Source of the DNA: Alphaproteobacteria bacterium
GTDB taxonomy: Bacteria; Pseudomonadota; Alphaproteobacteria; Rhizobiales; OSC116
DNA: 50,995 nt
NCBI GenBank assembly: GCA_002400495.2
Contig: NVQL02000059.1
Span: 1 to 50,995, forward strand
Reading direction: 5' to 3'
The translations under genes and the position numbers were made by a program. How positions within the stretch are numbered: the first letter of the stretch is position 1; every line of letters begins with the position of its first letter. Below, piece by piece: positions 9,123 through 17,620 of this stretch. The notes below the pieces were generated by a model that was not told where the DNA came from, searched no databases, and saw only the letters and a program-made list of their open reading frames with translations.

Positions 9123-10249
9123 GCAGCCATTCTATCACTAATATCAATATAATAGCAGTCTAACACACGTTGTAGATAAGCTTGGCCACTGTCTAGTTGC
9201 ATGTGGTAACATTCAGTAACATTTTTAATCATATTTACCGAAAATTCGAGAGTGCCAGGTTGCAAATTACCAGCATGTTGAAATTTCATATCTCTATATA
9301 CATCAACAGCAATGGTCAAAACAGGATGTAAGTCTTGTGGCAGCTTGGAGCGATTAAACAAGGCGTTGCGGGTTGAACCATTAGGGTTATGCAACAAAGA
9401 ATGTAATTTTTTAATCGGCAAACCTGATAAATAGGCCAATGAATATTCAAAAAATTTCATATAACCTGTGGTAACGGAACGCAAAATGAGTGATGAGGTT
9501 AAACGTTCTTCAGCACTTAAACGTTTGATATAATCCATCATATTGGCATCCGCTATGTCAACCGAGATTTCGATTGCTGCAATTTCATATGATTTCTGAG
9601 TGATACCCGAAGCTTGTCCTTCACCCAACCAGTTGACATTGATGACATAGTCCTCAAGTGTTTTTGCAACATCATAAACAATCAACTCACGTAAATCGGC
9701 TGGTAAATCATGACGTTGGCTCAATAAGCTACGCAAGCCCGCATCCATGTTAAAATTAGTATATAATTGGCGTAGATTGTCAGCATTTAACATAGCCGAT
9801 TGGTTTTCTACCAGGGCATATATGACATCTAATGACCCATGCTTGATCAATGACAAAGCCACATCATTCGACAAATTACGCCGATGGGCAATGGCAAGCT
9901 GCTTGACTGCATCACCTTTGATTACAAAATCAATTAAATCGACAGGTGAAAGTTTATTTGAGTGATGCAAGATAAATTGCGAAACCGAAGCACAATCTTC
10001 GGCCATTCTTAGGATTAAATGCCGAGAAATATACTCAGCTTCACATATGGCTTTGGAAATTTCGAGCCGCACCGCCATAAAATGATCACGATAAAACTCA
10101 CTAAACACCATTTGAACAATATCCAACTCAGCTTTGGTGACTTTTGGAGAATGAGCCAAATCAGACATTTGCTTGACGATAGATAACCTCGCCTCACCGT
10201 ACATCAGATGTTCGGCACCAAAAATATCAATTAAAGACTGACTATACAA
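9119..10249 (-). CDS. DUF2336 domain-containing protein
   Basis: A 376-residue cytoplasmic protein without signal peptide or membrane segment. It is almost entirely helical with HEAT-like repeats, for example ISRHLILRMAEDCASVSQFIL, and the DVIYALVEN/NLSNDVALSLIKHG segments characteristic of DUF2336, an alphaproteobacterial family of unknown function. It is convergent with the Hpt gene, stop codons overlapping, and transcribed in the same direction as, and 90 bp downstream of, the transglycosylase-like gene. HEAT-like architecture suggests protein-protein interaction; no catalytic motif is evident. The family call rests on memory of its sequence style. Confidence 0.7.
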   Translation of the reverse strand: MYSQSLIDIFGAEHLMYGEARLSIVKQMSDLAHSPKVTKAELDIVQMVFSEFYRDHFMAVRLEISKAICEAEYISRHLILRMAEDCASVSQFILHHSNKLSPVDLIDFVIKGDAVKQLAIAHRRNLSNDVALSLIKHGSLDVIYALVENQSAMLNADNLRQLYTNFNMDAGLRSLLSQRHDLPADLRELIVYDVAKTLEDYVINVNWLGEGQASGITQKSYEIAAIEISVDIADANMMDYIKRLSAEERLTSSLILRSVTTGYMKFFEYSLAYLSGLPIKKLHSLLHNPNGSTRNALFNRSKLPQDLHPVLTIAVDVYRDMKFQHAGNLQPGTLEFSVNMIKNVTECYHMQLDSGQAYLQRVLDCYYIDISDRMAA

Positions 10250-10339
10250 GCTAACCTCAAAACAAGCAGGAATTTACAATAGATTAACTATAAAATCCAA
10301 GGCTTAACATTCAGTATATATCTTGATGAAATTGTTAGA

Positions 10340-11332
10340 TTATTTTCCCGCAACGCTAAAGAAATTACGCCCTTTGGCAATAGAAGCGTTGTCATACAGG
10401 CTAGGTGAGACTTCTGGTAACGGTTTTGGGCTATCGCTCACTTGTTGTGGTTGCTGGCCTACCATCTGCGCCACCAATAAGGCATTCATTGGGCTTAAGC
10501 TTTTGGAATTCAACGTTTTTTGGCTTAGTGCGGAGGCGTTTCGCACGGGCGTGTTTGCGCCCATGCCCGTAAAAGCAATGGGTCTTATGGCCTGTTGATT
10601 AGGTCTTTGTTCGCCAAATAAATTGCTAAAAAAACCATCATTACTCGGTAAAAACGGCACCAACTGGGCAACATTTTCAATTCTTTCAGGGTCTAGACCT
10701 TTGGTTTTGGCCAATTTCACATGATGTTTGGCCAAATTATCATAAACTTGGTCAATAGAGCGAGCGCGGCCTTTATCGTAGAATATTGGTTTATTAGCAG
10801 CAGCATGGACAGGAAAAACATCATCAGCTTTAATATCTGGCGCGCTCTGTTGTAGGTTGATTAGCTTAGCCGCTGCCCCGCGTCCCATAAAGTGCGCCAT
10901 ATATAATTCGCTAGCTTTGGGCGAACGGCCAATTTCATTTTGCAAATACTGCGTATTTTGTATGCTAAACTCAGCAGCCATTAATGATGCGGCTTTGGGG
11001 TCTTTGCGCAAGTTTAAAACGGCACTTTTTGCCTGCTCGTTGGGCACATAATACCTACCATTTTTATCTCTTTCAATGCTTTGGCTAAAATTCCCATACC
11101 CATGTTTATCCCCAAAATCATGCAATGTTTCATACCATGTCTGGCGTACAAACTGAAAAAGCCCCGTGGCAGAAGAGGTTTTGGCCTTGGCATTGGGGTC
11201 AAAAGCACTCTCGCGCTTGGCGGTTTGTAACAAATAGTCAAAGTCGACACCCGTTTTATCGGCAGCAAATTTGATATGCTTGGCGGCAAGTTGGGTTTTG
11301 TTCAATGTGTTTATGTCAGAATTAATCGGCAT
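10340..11332 (-). CDS. Lytic transglycosylase-like (SLT domain) protein without a signal peptide
   Basis: A 330-residue protein whose N-terminal 110 residues form a soluble-lytic-transglycosylase fold. The catalytic glutamate is E41 in KRESAFDPNAKAKTSSATG, and the GLFQF segment (about 58-62) follows as in the family. The middle region (about 130-200) has AELYMAHFMGRGAAAKL, also seen in alphaproteobacterial members. The C-terminal part is low-complexity, Pro/Gln/Ser-rich and probably disordered. There is no N-terminal signal peptide or membrane anchor: the protein begins MPINSDINTLNKTQ. Either it is exported by a non-Sec route, for example a flagellar or type I system, or the true start differs. 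It would cleave peptidoglycan glycan strands. Confidence 0.78.
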   Translation of the reverse strand: MPINSDINTLNKTQLAAKHIKFAADKTGVDFDYLLQTAKRESAFDPNAKAKTSSATGLFQFVRQTWYETLHDFGDKHGYGNFSQSIERDKNGRYYVPNEQAKSAVLNLRKDPKAASLMAAEFSIQNTQYLQNEIGRSPKASELYMAHFMGRGAAAKLINLQQSAPDIKADDVFPVHAAANKPIFYDKGRARSIDQVYDNLAKHHVKLAKTKGLDPERIENVAQLVPFLPSNDGFFSNLFGEQRPNQQAIRPIAFTGMGANTPVRNASALSQKTLNSKSLSPMNALLVAQMVGQQPQQVSDSPKPLPEVSPSLYDNASIAKGRNFFSVAGK

Positions 11333-11542
11333 ATGGTTCCAAGATTTTCTATTATTAACTATAAAGCAATATGCGTGCCAGTTTCACATCGGGCTTCTAA
11401 AGCAAGTTGGGTTTTAACTATATTTATGAAACTACGGGGAAATTCCTCAGTAAATCATTGCATTATCTGATAAGTCTGGTAATATCTGCAGGTGTTTTTA
11501 AGTCGGCAACAAACGCCGCCAAGCTTGTTTTGAGTAAAATAT

Positions 11543-12439
11543 ATGGTTAAATCTATCACCTTTTCATTTCGAACTTTCGCCATTGCCCTGTTCACCATTG
11601 GCTTATCTGTTGTTGCGTCTGTTGGCGTGAGCCAAGCAGCCAATTCAATGCGCATCAATATGTCAGCGCATGTCATCGAATCCAGCATTGCTAATTTAAA
11701 AGCCACAGAGTGGACATTGTATAAATCCACCTCCATTGTTGGCGATAGCGCTGAAGATGCTGATGATGAGAGTAATTTAATATCCTCAAAAATTAACAGT
11801 TTTAAGGGCGCCATTCAAAGCATTATATTGCCCGTTGGCCAATATATATTAAAAGCCCAATATGGTCATGCCGTCAGGGTCAAAATCTTTAAGGTCGTGG
11901 CCGAAGACAAACAAAGCTTCCTAAATTTAAAAATGACATTCAATTTAGGCGCCCTAAAACTTTCATCCAGCCTAGGCAATAGTAAAGATGTTATATCTAC
12001 CGATGTAAATTACATCATTCGCAACATCGCAACCGGCAAAATTGTTTTAGAAACCAGCGATATTTCAAAAACCTATTATCTAAACCAAGGCGAATATAAT
12101 GTCACCGCGCATTATAAAGACATCGTCGTAACCGAAGCCAACATAAAAATATTGGCCAATAATTTGAATGATGTGAGCATCAAACATAAAGTGGGTCAAA
12201 TTGGCTTAAATATCGACAATATCAAAGATGACATAACCGACATTCCACCAACTTGGCACATAATTGGTGCAAAAAACCGTATTGATAAGAATGTAACAAG
12301 TGTCACCAATGAAGACGTATTATTGCCTGCTGGCGATTATCAATTGCTGATTGAATGGGGTGATTTTGCCTATGCCACCGAATTTGGCATGCATCCAGGT
12401 CAGGTCATCGAATTTAAAATCCCTAAATTGAATTCTTAA
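11543..12439 (+). CDS. Exported protein with three beta-sandwich-like repeats, function unknown
   Basis: A 298-residue predicted periplasmic or secreted protein. Residues 1-33 are a signal peptide (basic start, hydrophobic core, ending VSQAA). The mature part shows three degenerate repeats of about 85 residues. Each contains a turn of the type LPVGQYILKAQYG (about 92), LNQGEYNVTAHYK (about 179) or LPAGDYQLLIEWG (about 263), followed by alternating hydrophobic residues and then NLGALKL or VGQIGLN. This looks like tandem Ig/carboxypeptidase-regulatory-like beta domains. Repeats of this style occur in several uncharacterised alphaproteobacterial envelope proteins. It is a monocistronic unit ending at a shared terminator with thrS. 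I do not recognise a specific function. Confidence 0.75.
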   Translation: MVKSITFSFRTFAIALFTIGLSVVASVGVSQAANSMRINMSAHVIESSIANLKATEWTLYKSTSIVGDSAEDADDESNLISSKINSFKGAIQSIILPVGQYILKAQYGHAVRVKIFKVVAEDKQSFLNLKMTFNLGALKLSSSLGNSKDVISTDVNYIIRNIATGKIVLETSDISKTYYLNQGEYNVTAHYKDIVVTEANIKILANNLNDVSIKHKVGQIGLNIDNIKDDITDIPPTWHIIGAKNRIDKNVTSVTNEDVLLPAGDYQLLIEWGDFAYATEFGMHPGQVIEFKIPKLNS

Positions 12440-12451
12440 AATATCGCATAA

Positions 12452-12482
12452 AAAAAGCCTCTCAAATTTAGAGAGGCTTTTT
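12452..12482. terminator. Bidirectional intrinsic terminator between convergent genes
   Basis: A 12-bp perfect stem AAAAAGCCTCTC/GAGAGGCTTTTT with a 7-base loop, with T runs on both strands. It lies 12 bp after the stop of the beta-repeat protein and 11 bp after the thrS stop, so it serves both convergent genes. Confidence 0.88.
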
Positions 12483-12493
12483 GTTTCTATGAG

Positions 12494-14413
12494 CTAGACT
12501 AAGTCTGGCGCTTTGGCTTCTTGCACAACACCAGCCACGGCTTCATCCAACGGCAATATGGTCTGAGCTTTAGAGCCAAACCGTCTAATCGCCACTGTGC
12601 CATTTTCTTTTTCGCGCCCACCAACCACAAAGATAGCGGGAATTTTTTGCAAGCTATGCTCGCGCACTTTATAATTGATCTTTTCATTGCGCAAATCCAC
12701 CTCTGCCGAGATGCCCGCAGCGACCAAAGCGTCTCTCACTTCAATGGCATAATCATCCATGTCCGATACAATCGGGCACACGACAACTTGTTGTGGTGCG
12801 AGCCACATAGGGAATGCGCCCGCATGATGCTCAATAAGAATGCCAGTAAAACGCTCCAATGAACCAAACATAGCTCTATGCAACATAACAGGCGTTTGCT
12901 TCTCACCATCTTTATCAATGTAAAAAGCCCCAAAACGTTCAGGCAAGTTTAGATCGACCTGCAAAGTGCCACATTGCCAATCGCGCCCAATCGCATCACG
13001 CAAAACATACTCGAGTTTCGGACCATAAAAAGCGCCCTCGCCCGAGTTAAGTTCCCACTCCACCCCAGCTTTGGTGATTGCATTTTTAAGCGCCGCTTCA
13101 GATTTATCCCAAACCTCATCACTACCTATTCGCTTTTCAGGACGGTCAGAAAACTTGACCCGAATGTCCTCAAAACCAAAGTCTTTATAGATAGACAGGA
13201 TCAACTCATTGGTCTTGATCACTTCTTCAGTCACTTGCTCATCAGTGCAGAAAATATGCGCATCATCCTGAGTGAAAGACCTCACCCGCATCAAACCATG
13301 CAAAGCACCAGAAGGCTCATACCGATGCACCTTGCCAAATTCACCAAGCCGTATTGGCAGCTCTTTATAAGAACGCAAACCGTTCTTGAATATCTGCACA
13401 TGGCCAGGACAATTCATCGGTTTTAACGCAAATTCGCGTTCATCAGGTGTGATGGTGGTAAACATATTCTCACCATATTTTTCCCAATGGCCAGATTGCT
13501 CCCACAAGCCTTTATCCAGCATATCAGGAGTATTCACCTCTAGATAACCACCCGCATTTTGTTTACGCCGCATATAACCAATAAGGCTTGAAAATAAGCT
13601 CCAGCCTTTCGGATGCCAAAACACTGAACCAGGCGCTTCATTTTGAAAATGAAATAAGTTCATCTCAGCGCCCAATTTACGATGATCACGCTTTTCAGCT
13701 TCTTCAAGCATAAACAAATATTGCTTAAGCTGCTTCTCGCTCGCCCATGCCGTGCCATAAATGCGTTGCAGCATGGCATTGTCGCTATTACCACGCCAAT
13801 AAGCACCAGCAAGCTTCATCAGTTTAAAACTATTGCCAATTTTACCTGTTGATGGCAAATGCGGCCCACGACAAAGGTCAAGCCATTCGCCTTGTTTGTA
13901 AATTTTCACATCTTCATCTGCGGGAATCATGTCAATCAGCTCAACTTTATAATCTTCACCTTTGGCGGCAAAAAAAACTTTAGCTTGGTCACGTGTCCAC
14001 ACTTCTTTTTCAAACTTAGCATCACGGCCAATAATTTGCCGCATTTTGGCTTCAATTTTCACCAAATCTTCTTCATGGAATGGCTCATCACGCGCAAAGT
14101 CATAGTAAAAGCCGTTTTCAATCACTGGCCCAATGGTCACTTGCGTGCCGGGGAATAATTCTTGCACCGCCTCAGCCATCACATGTGCCGCATCATGGCG
14201 GATCAGCTCTAACGCCGCTTCATCATCGCGCAATATAATGCTTAGTTCAGCATCGGCTAAAATAGGTTCAGCCAAATCTTGCATTTCGCCATTTAACGTA
14301 ACTGCAACGGCTTTTTTAGATAAAGATTTGGAAATTGATAGCGCAATGTCAAAGCCAGTTTGGCCTTTTTCATATTCGCGTGTCGCACCGTCAGGGAAAG
14401 TAATGTTAATCAT
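12494..14413 (-). CDS. thrS: Threonine--tRNA ligase
   Basis: Class II aminoacyl-tRNA synthetase of 639 residues that charges tRNA-Thr. Domains in order are TGS (about 1-60), the N2 editing domain (about 65-225, with [15 protein letters not shown] and the later CRGPH), the catalytic core (about 240-535) and the anticodon-binding domain (about 540-639). Zinc ligands are visible: Cys in NCPGHVQIF, His in DDAHIF and His in [13 protein letters not shown]. Class II motif 2 is [19 protein letters not shown]. Full length with no anomalies. It is followed by a terminator shared with the convergent gene. yidD lies downstream on neither side but upstream by 63 bp on the same strand, so the two may be cotranscribed. 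Confidence 0.98.
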   Translation of the reverse strand: MINITFPDGATREYEKGQTGFDIALSISKSLSKKAVAVTLNGEMQDLAEPILADAELSIILRDDEAALELIRHDAAHVMAEAVQELFPGTQVTIGPVIENGFYYDFARDEPFHEEDLVKIEAKMRQIIGRDAKFEKEVWTRDQAKVFFAAKGEDYKVELIDMIPADEDVKIYKQGEWLDLCRGPHLPSTGKIGNSFKLMKLAGAYWRGNSDNAMLQRIYGTAWASEKQLKQYLFMLEEAEKRDHRKLGAEMNLFHFQNEAPGSVFWHPKGWSLFSSLIGYMRRKQNAGGYLEVNTPDMLDKGLWEQSGHWEKYGENMFTTITPDEREFALKPMNCPGHVQIFKNGLRSYKELPIRLGEFGKVHRYEPSGALHGLMRVRSFTQDDAHIFCTDEQVTEEVIKTNELILSIYKDFGFEDIRVKFSDRPEKRIGSDEVWDKSEAALKNAITKAGVEWELNSGEGAFYGPKLEYVLRDAIGRDWQCGTLQVDLNLPERFGAFYIDKDGEKQTPVMLHRAMFGSLERFTGILIEHHAGAFPMWLAPQQVVVCPIVSDMDDYAIEVRDALVAAGISAEVDLRNEKINYKVREHSLQKIPAIFVVGGREKENGTVAIRRFGSKAQTILPLDEAVAGVVQEAKAPDLV

Positions 14414-14476
14414 TTTGATCTCCGCTCAATTCCACCAACAAAGTGGATAAGCATTAAATTAAAAATATCACACGCC

Positions 14477-14800
14477 CTATGAATCGCCTTCATAAAAGCC
14501 GTGTTTGATGTGTTTACCAGTCCATCGGCCATATTTCCAGAATTTTATTCCATATTCCCCCAATTCATCTGGTACAGGGTCTAAACCGTGGCTACCAAAG
14601 GGGTGGCAGCGCATCAAACGCGAAAATGCCAATATACCGCCTTTATAACCACCAAAGCGCTTAATAGAAGTATCAGCATATTCCGAACATGTCGGCAAAT
14701 GGCGGCACGAGGCAGATGTAAAAGGCGAAATACCATAGCGATACAAAAATATCGGAATGCGCACAAGTGAGCCAATGATAAAGGCGAGGAGTTTTTTCAT
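14477..14800 (-). CDS. yidD: Membrane protein insertion efficiency factor YidD
   Basis: A 107-residue member of the YidD/UPF0161 family, which assists YidC-dependent insertion of inner-membrane proteins. A hydrophobic or amphipathic N-terminus (MKKLLAFIIGSLVRIPIFLYRYGISPF) precedes the conserved cysteine motifs SCRHLPTCSEYA and RLMRCHPFGSHGLDPVP. In many bacteria it lies next to rnpA-yidC; here, as in other Alphaproteobacteria, it sits upstream of thrS. Only 34 bp separate its start from the divergent pseudouridine synthase gene, so the two promoters must overlap the coding regions or each other. Confidence 0.93.
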   Translation of the reverse strand: MKKLLAFIIGSLVRIPIFLYRYGISPFTSASCRHLPTCSEYADTSIKRFGGYKGGILAFSRLMRCHPFGSHGLDPVPDELGEYGIKFWKYGRWTGKHIKHGFYEGDS

Positions 14801-14834
14801 AGCTTTATTATAAAGTTTAAATTATAGAAAGACC

Positions 14835-15485
14835 ATGTTTATATACAACCCGCCACTAGAGCCAAAATTCGAAATAATGTATGAAGATGAAGACATGCTG
14901 GTGCTGAATAAGCAATCTGGCTTGCTCTCCGTGCCAGGCCGCCTGCCCGAGCATAAAGACAGTCTTTATAAGCGCATTTTAGAAGTCTATCCCACTGCCC
15001 AAGTGGTGCATCGCCTCGATATGGATACATCAGGCATCATCATCATGCCGCTCAACAAACAAACGCTAAGCCATATATCCAAACAATTCCAAGCCCGCAC
15101 AGTGAGCAAAACCTATATCGCCGACATTTATGGCACGCCCGAAAAGAAAAATGGCAGCGTTGATTTACCACTTATCTTTGACCCACCAAACCGCCCCAAA
15201 CAAAAAGTCTGCCATGAAACAGGCAAGCCGTCCCTCACCCATTATGAGGTGATAAAAGCAGGCGAAGAATATAGCCGCGTCAAGCTCACCCCCATCACTG
15301 GCCGCTCTCACCAATTAAGGGTGCATATGCTAGCCTTGGGCCATCCAATCATTGGCGATACACTTTATGCACACGACAAAGCCTTAAGTTTAAGCAACCG
15401 TTTACACCTGCACGCCACCTCTATAACGCTACGGCATCCTAGCTCAGAGCAGATTCTAGACTTTTCATCACCAGTGCCGTTTTAA
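14835..15485 (+). CDS. RluA family pseudouridine synthase
   Basis: A 216-residue enzyme of the RluA family, which isomerises uridine to pseudouridine in rRNA and/or tRNA. The catalytic aspartate lies in VHRLDMDTSGI (about residues 58-68). The motifs LNKQSGLLSVPGR near residue 28 and TGRSHQLRVHMLALGHPIIGDTLYA near the C-terminus are family-typical. The size, and the absence of an N-terminal S4 domain, resemble RluA itself (23S U746/tRNA U32) rather than RluC or RluD. Substrate cannot be decided from sequence alone. The gene is divergent from yidD and is followed, 126 bp later, by the exported nucleotidase. Confidence 0.88.
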   Translation: MFIYNPPLEPKFEIMYEDEDMLVLNKQSGLLSVPGRLPEHKDSLYKRILEVYPTAQVVHRLDMDTSGIIIMPLNKQTLSHISKQFQARTVSKTYIADIYGTPEKKNGSVDLPLIFDPPNRPKQKVCHETGKPSLTHYEVIKAGEEYSRVKLTPITGRSHQLRVHMLALGHPIIGDTLYAHDKALSLSNRLHLHATSITLRHPSSEQILDFSSPVPF

Positions 15486-15611
15486 ATTAATACAAATTTA
15501 ACTTTTCCAAACTGTGCTTTGCGCTTAAGCTTCGATGCTAGACCTGTCACAAAAGGTTCACAAACATCTTTTAAGTGATTTATGTCTGATTTTAATTTTG
15601 GGAGAAGATTA

Positions 15612-17138
15612 ATGATTAAAAATTTTAAACGGCATATTCTTATGCCACTTGCGATCGCATCTATGGCAATTCTGCCATTCGCGAGCGCCCATGCTGCCGA
15701 CCCTGTCACCGTAAATGTAACCTTGCTAACCGCAAGTGATATGGACACGATGACAGATAACGGCACCCGCGGCGGCGCAGCCCGCCTTGCAGCGGTGATT
15801 AAAGCCGAACGTGCAGCCAATGCCAATACAATTTATGCCTTCCCTGGCGATCTATTGTCACCATCTATTATGGCTGGGTTTGACAAAGGCGCACATATGG
15901 TAGAATTGCTAAATATGGCAGCGCCAGATGTTTTAGCTCCGGGTAACCATGAGTTTGATTTTGGCCATGAAAACTTTTTAGCCCGTATGGCTGAAGGTAA
16001 TTTCACCAAGCTTGGTTCTAACATTCGTTGGAAAGATGGCAGCAAAATCGATGGCATCGAAGACACTAAAATGTTCGAATTCGAAGGCATTAAAATTGGC
16101 TATATGGGCATGACAACTGAAGACACTGTCAACATTTCTAGCCCTGGTGATGTTATGTTCACCAGCACTTTAGATGCCGCAACTACAAATGCCGCCTTGC
16201 TTCGTGAAGCTGGTGCTGACCTTGTTGTTGCCGTGGTGCATGAAAGCCAAGCCATTGATTTTGATCTAATCAACCGTGCTGGCATTGATGTTGTGCAATC
16301 TGGCCATGACCATGTGTTGCATATTTTCTATGATGGCCGTAGCGCGATTGTTGAATCTAAAGAAGAAGCCGAATATGTAGTGGCAATGGACATCGAGTTC
16401 ACCATTGGTGAAAACCGCGATGGCTCACGCCGTGTCAGATGGTGGCCTAACTTCCGCATCATCGATACAGCAACTGTAACACCAGACCCCGAAGTGGCCG
16501 CTGTGGTGAAAAAGTATGAAGATACTTTATCCGCCGAGTTAGACATTGTAATCGGCACAACCGCTGTTGAGCTTGACACCCTTCGCATTAGCGTGCGTAC
16601 AGGCGAAAACGCATTTGGTAACTTTGTAGCTGATGCACTTCGCAAAGCCGTTGATGCAGACATTGCCTTCACCAATGGTGGCGGCATCCGTGCCAACAAA
16701 ATTTATGATTCAGGTGTAGAAATCACCCGCCGTGATATTTTGAGCGAATTGCCATTTGGCAATACCAACGTAAAACTAGAGCTTACAGGTGCAATCATCG
16801 TTGAAATGCTTGAGCATTCCGTTCGCGCTGTGCCAGAAGCCTCAGGCGGCTTCATGCATGTATCTGGCATGACATTTGATGTTGATTCAAATGCCGAATC
16901 TGGCAGCCGTGTTAGCAATGTAATGATTGGTGGCGCAGCCATCGATCTAGGCAAAACCTACACAGCATCTACCAACAACTTTACTGCTGGTGGTGGTGAT
17001 GGTTACAGCATGCTACGTGGTGCGAACAACCTAATCGACCCAATGAGCGCTAAATTCATCGCTAACGACGTGATGGTGCTGGTTCGCGAATTAGGTGAAA
17101 TTTCACCCAAAATCGAAGGCCGCATTAACATTAAATAA
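15612..17138 (+). CDS. Exported 5'-nucleotidase/metallophosphatase family protein
   Basis: A 508-residue periplasmic protein resembling UshA-type 5'-nucleotidases. The start at 15612 has GGGAGAAG just upstream; an ATG at 15582 would add ten residues without a better site. The signal peptide is about 1-28 (cut after AHA). The metallophosphatase domain shows GD (79-80), GNHE (111-114), VVHES (209) and GHDH (231-234). The first metal motif, usually D-x-H, reads SDMDT with D43 and D45, so the His is absent. The C-terminal nucleotide-binding domain carries NGGGIR and ELPFGN. It likely hydrolyses nucleotides or other phosphoesters to salvage nucleoside and phosphate. An intrinsic terminator follows at 17165. 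Confidence 0.85.
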   Translation: MIKNFKRHILMPLAIASMAILPFASAHAADPVTVNVTLLTASDMDTMTDNGTRGGAARLAAVIKAERAANANTIYAFPGDLLSPSIMAGFDKGAHMVELLNMAAPDVLAPGNHEFDFGHENFLARMAEGNFTKLGSNIRWKDGSKIDGIEDTKMFEFEGIKIGYMGMTTEDTVNISSPGDVMFTSTLDAATTNAALLREAGADLVVAVVHESQAIDFDLINRAGIDVVQSGHDHVLHIFYDGRSAIVESKEEAEYVVAMDIEFTIGENRDGSRRVRWWPNFRIIDTATVTPDPEVAAVVKKYEDTLSAELDIVIGTTAVELDTLRISVRTGENAFGNFVADALRKAVDADIAFTNGGGIRANKIYDSGVEITRRDILSELPFGNTNVKLELTGAIIVEMLEHSVRAVPEASGGFMHVSGMTFDVDSNAESGSRVSNVMIGGAAIDLGKTYTASTNNFTAGGGDGYSMLRGANNLIDPMSAKFIANDVMVLVRELGEISPKIEGRINIK

Positions 17139-17164
17139 TGTTTGATTAAAGCGAAACAAGATTT

Positions 17165-17197
17165 AAAGGCATCGCTCAGGCGGTGCCTTTTCTTTTT
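17165..17197 (+). terminator. Intrinsic terminator after the nucleotidase gene
   Basis: A 10-bp stem AAAGGCATCG/CGGTGCCTTT (one G-U pair) with the loop CTCAGG, followed by TCTTTTT. It lies 27 bp after the nucleotidase stop and ends just before the ribosome site of the next gene, which argues for the later start (17211) of that gene. Confidence 0.85.
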
Positions 17198-17210
17198 GAG
17201 GAAAAAAAAT

Positions 17211-17618
17211 ATGCATATAGTTTTTGTCTACGGCACATTAAAACGCGGCTTTGCAAATTACGATGAATGGATGACACCGTTTAAATATATAGCTGACGGA
17301 AAGACTTACGATAAGTTCCCCTTAATCGTCGGCGGTGCATATTATTCACCTATCTTGCTCAACGAGCAAGGCAATGGCCATATTGTAAAAGGCGAGCTGT
17401 TTGAAGTTGATGATGACGGGTTGGCAACATTGGATATAATTGAGGGTATTAGTAAAACAGGTGGCTATGAACGCATTTCTATTGCGGCATTGAGCGGAGA
17501 CGTAAAATTACAAGCATGGATTTATGTCAAAGATCGTGTAGATGTTGAGCCAGTTCATAACGAGTTAAATGGTGAGTATAAACCAGACGCGAGATATATC
17601 CCAGCTACACAAAGATAA
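17211..17618 (+). CDS. Gamma-glutamylcyclotransferase-like (AIG2/GGCT fold) protein
   Basis: A 135-residue protein starting MHIVFVYGTLKRGF, the YGTLxxG signature of the GGCT/AIG2 family. The segment KGELFEVDDDGLATLDIIEG matches the usual substrate-pocket region with its acidic residue. Members cleave gamma-glutamyl or epsilon-(gamma-glutamyl)lysine amides to 5-oxoproline; the actual substrate here is unknown. The ATG at 17211 has GAGGA about eight bases upstream. An in-frame upstream extension to 17142 overlaps the preceding terminator and is not credible. The gene is convergent with the MFS gene; two bases separate their stops. Its expression must start within or just after the preceding terminator region, or depend on read-through. 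Confidence 0.83.
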   Translation: MHIVFVYGTLKRGFANYDEWMTPFKYIADGKTYDKFPLIVGGAYYSPILLNEQGNGHIVKGELFEVDDDGLATLDIIEGISKTGGYERISIAALSGDVKLQAWIYVKDRVDVEPVHNELNGEYKPDARYIPATQR

Positions 17619-17620
17619 AT

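Noticed and set aside
12974..13426. A 150-codon open frame antisense to thrS
   Set aside because: Wholly inside thrS with no ribosome site or recognisable domain.
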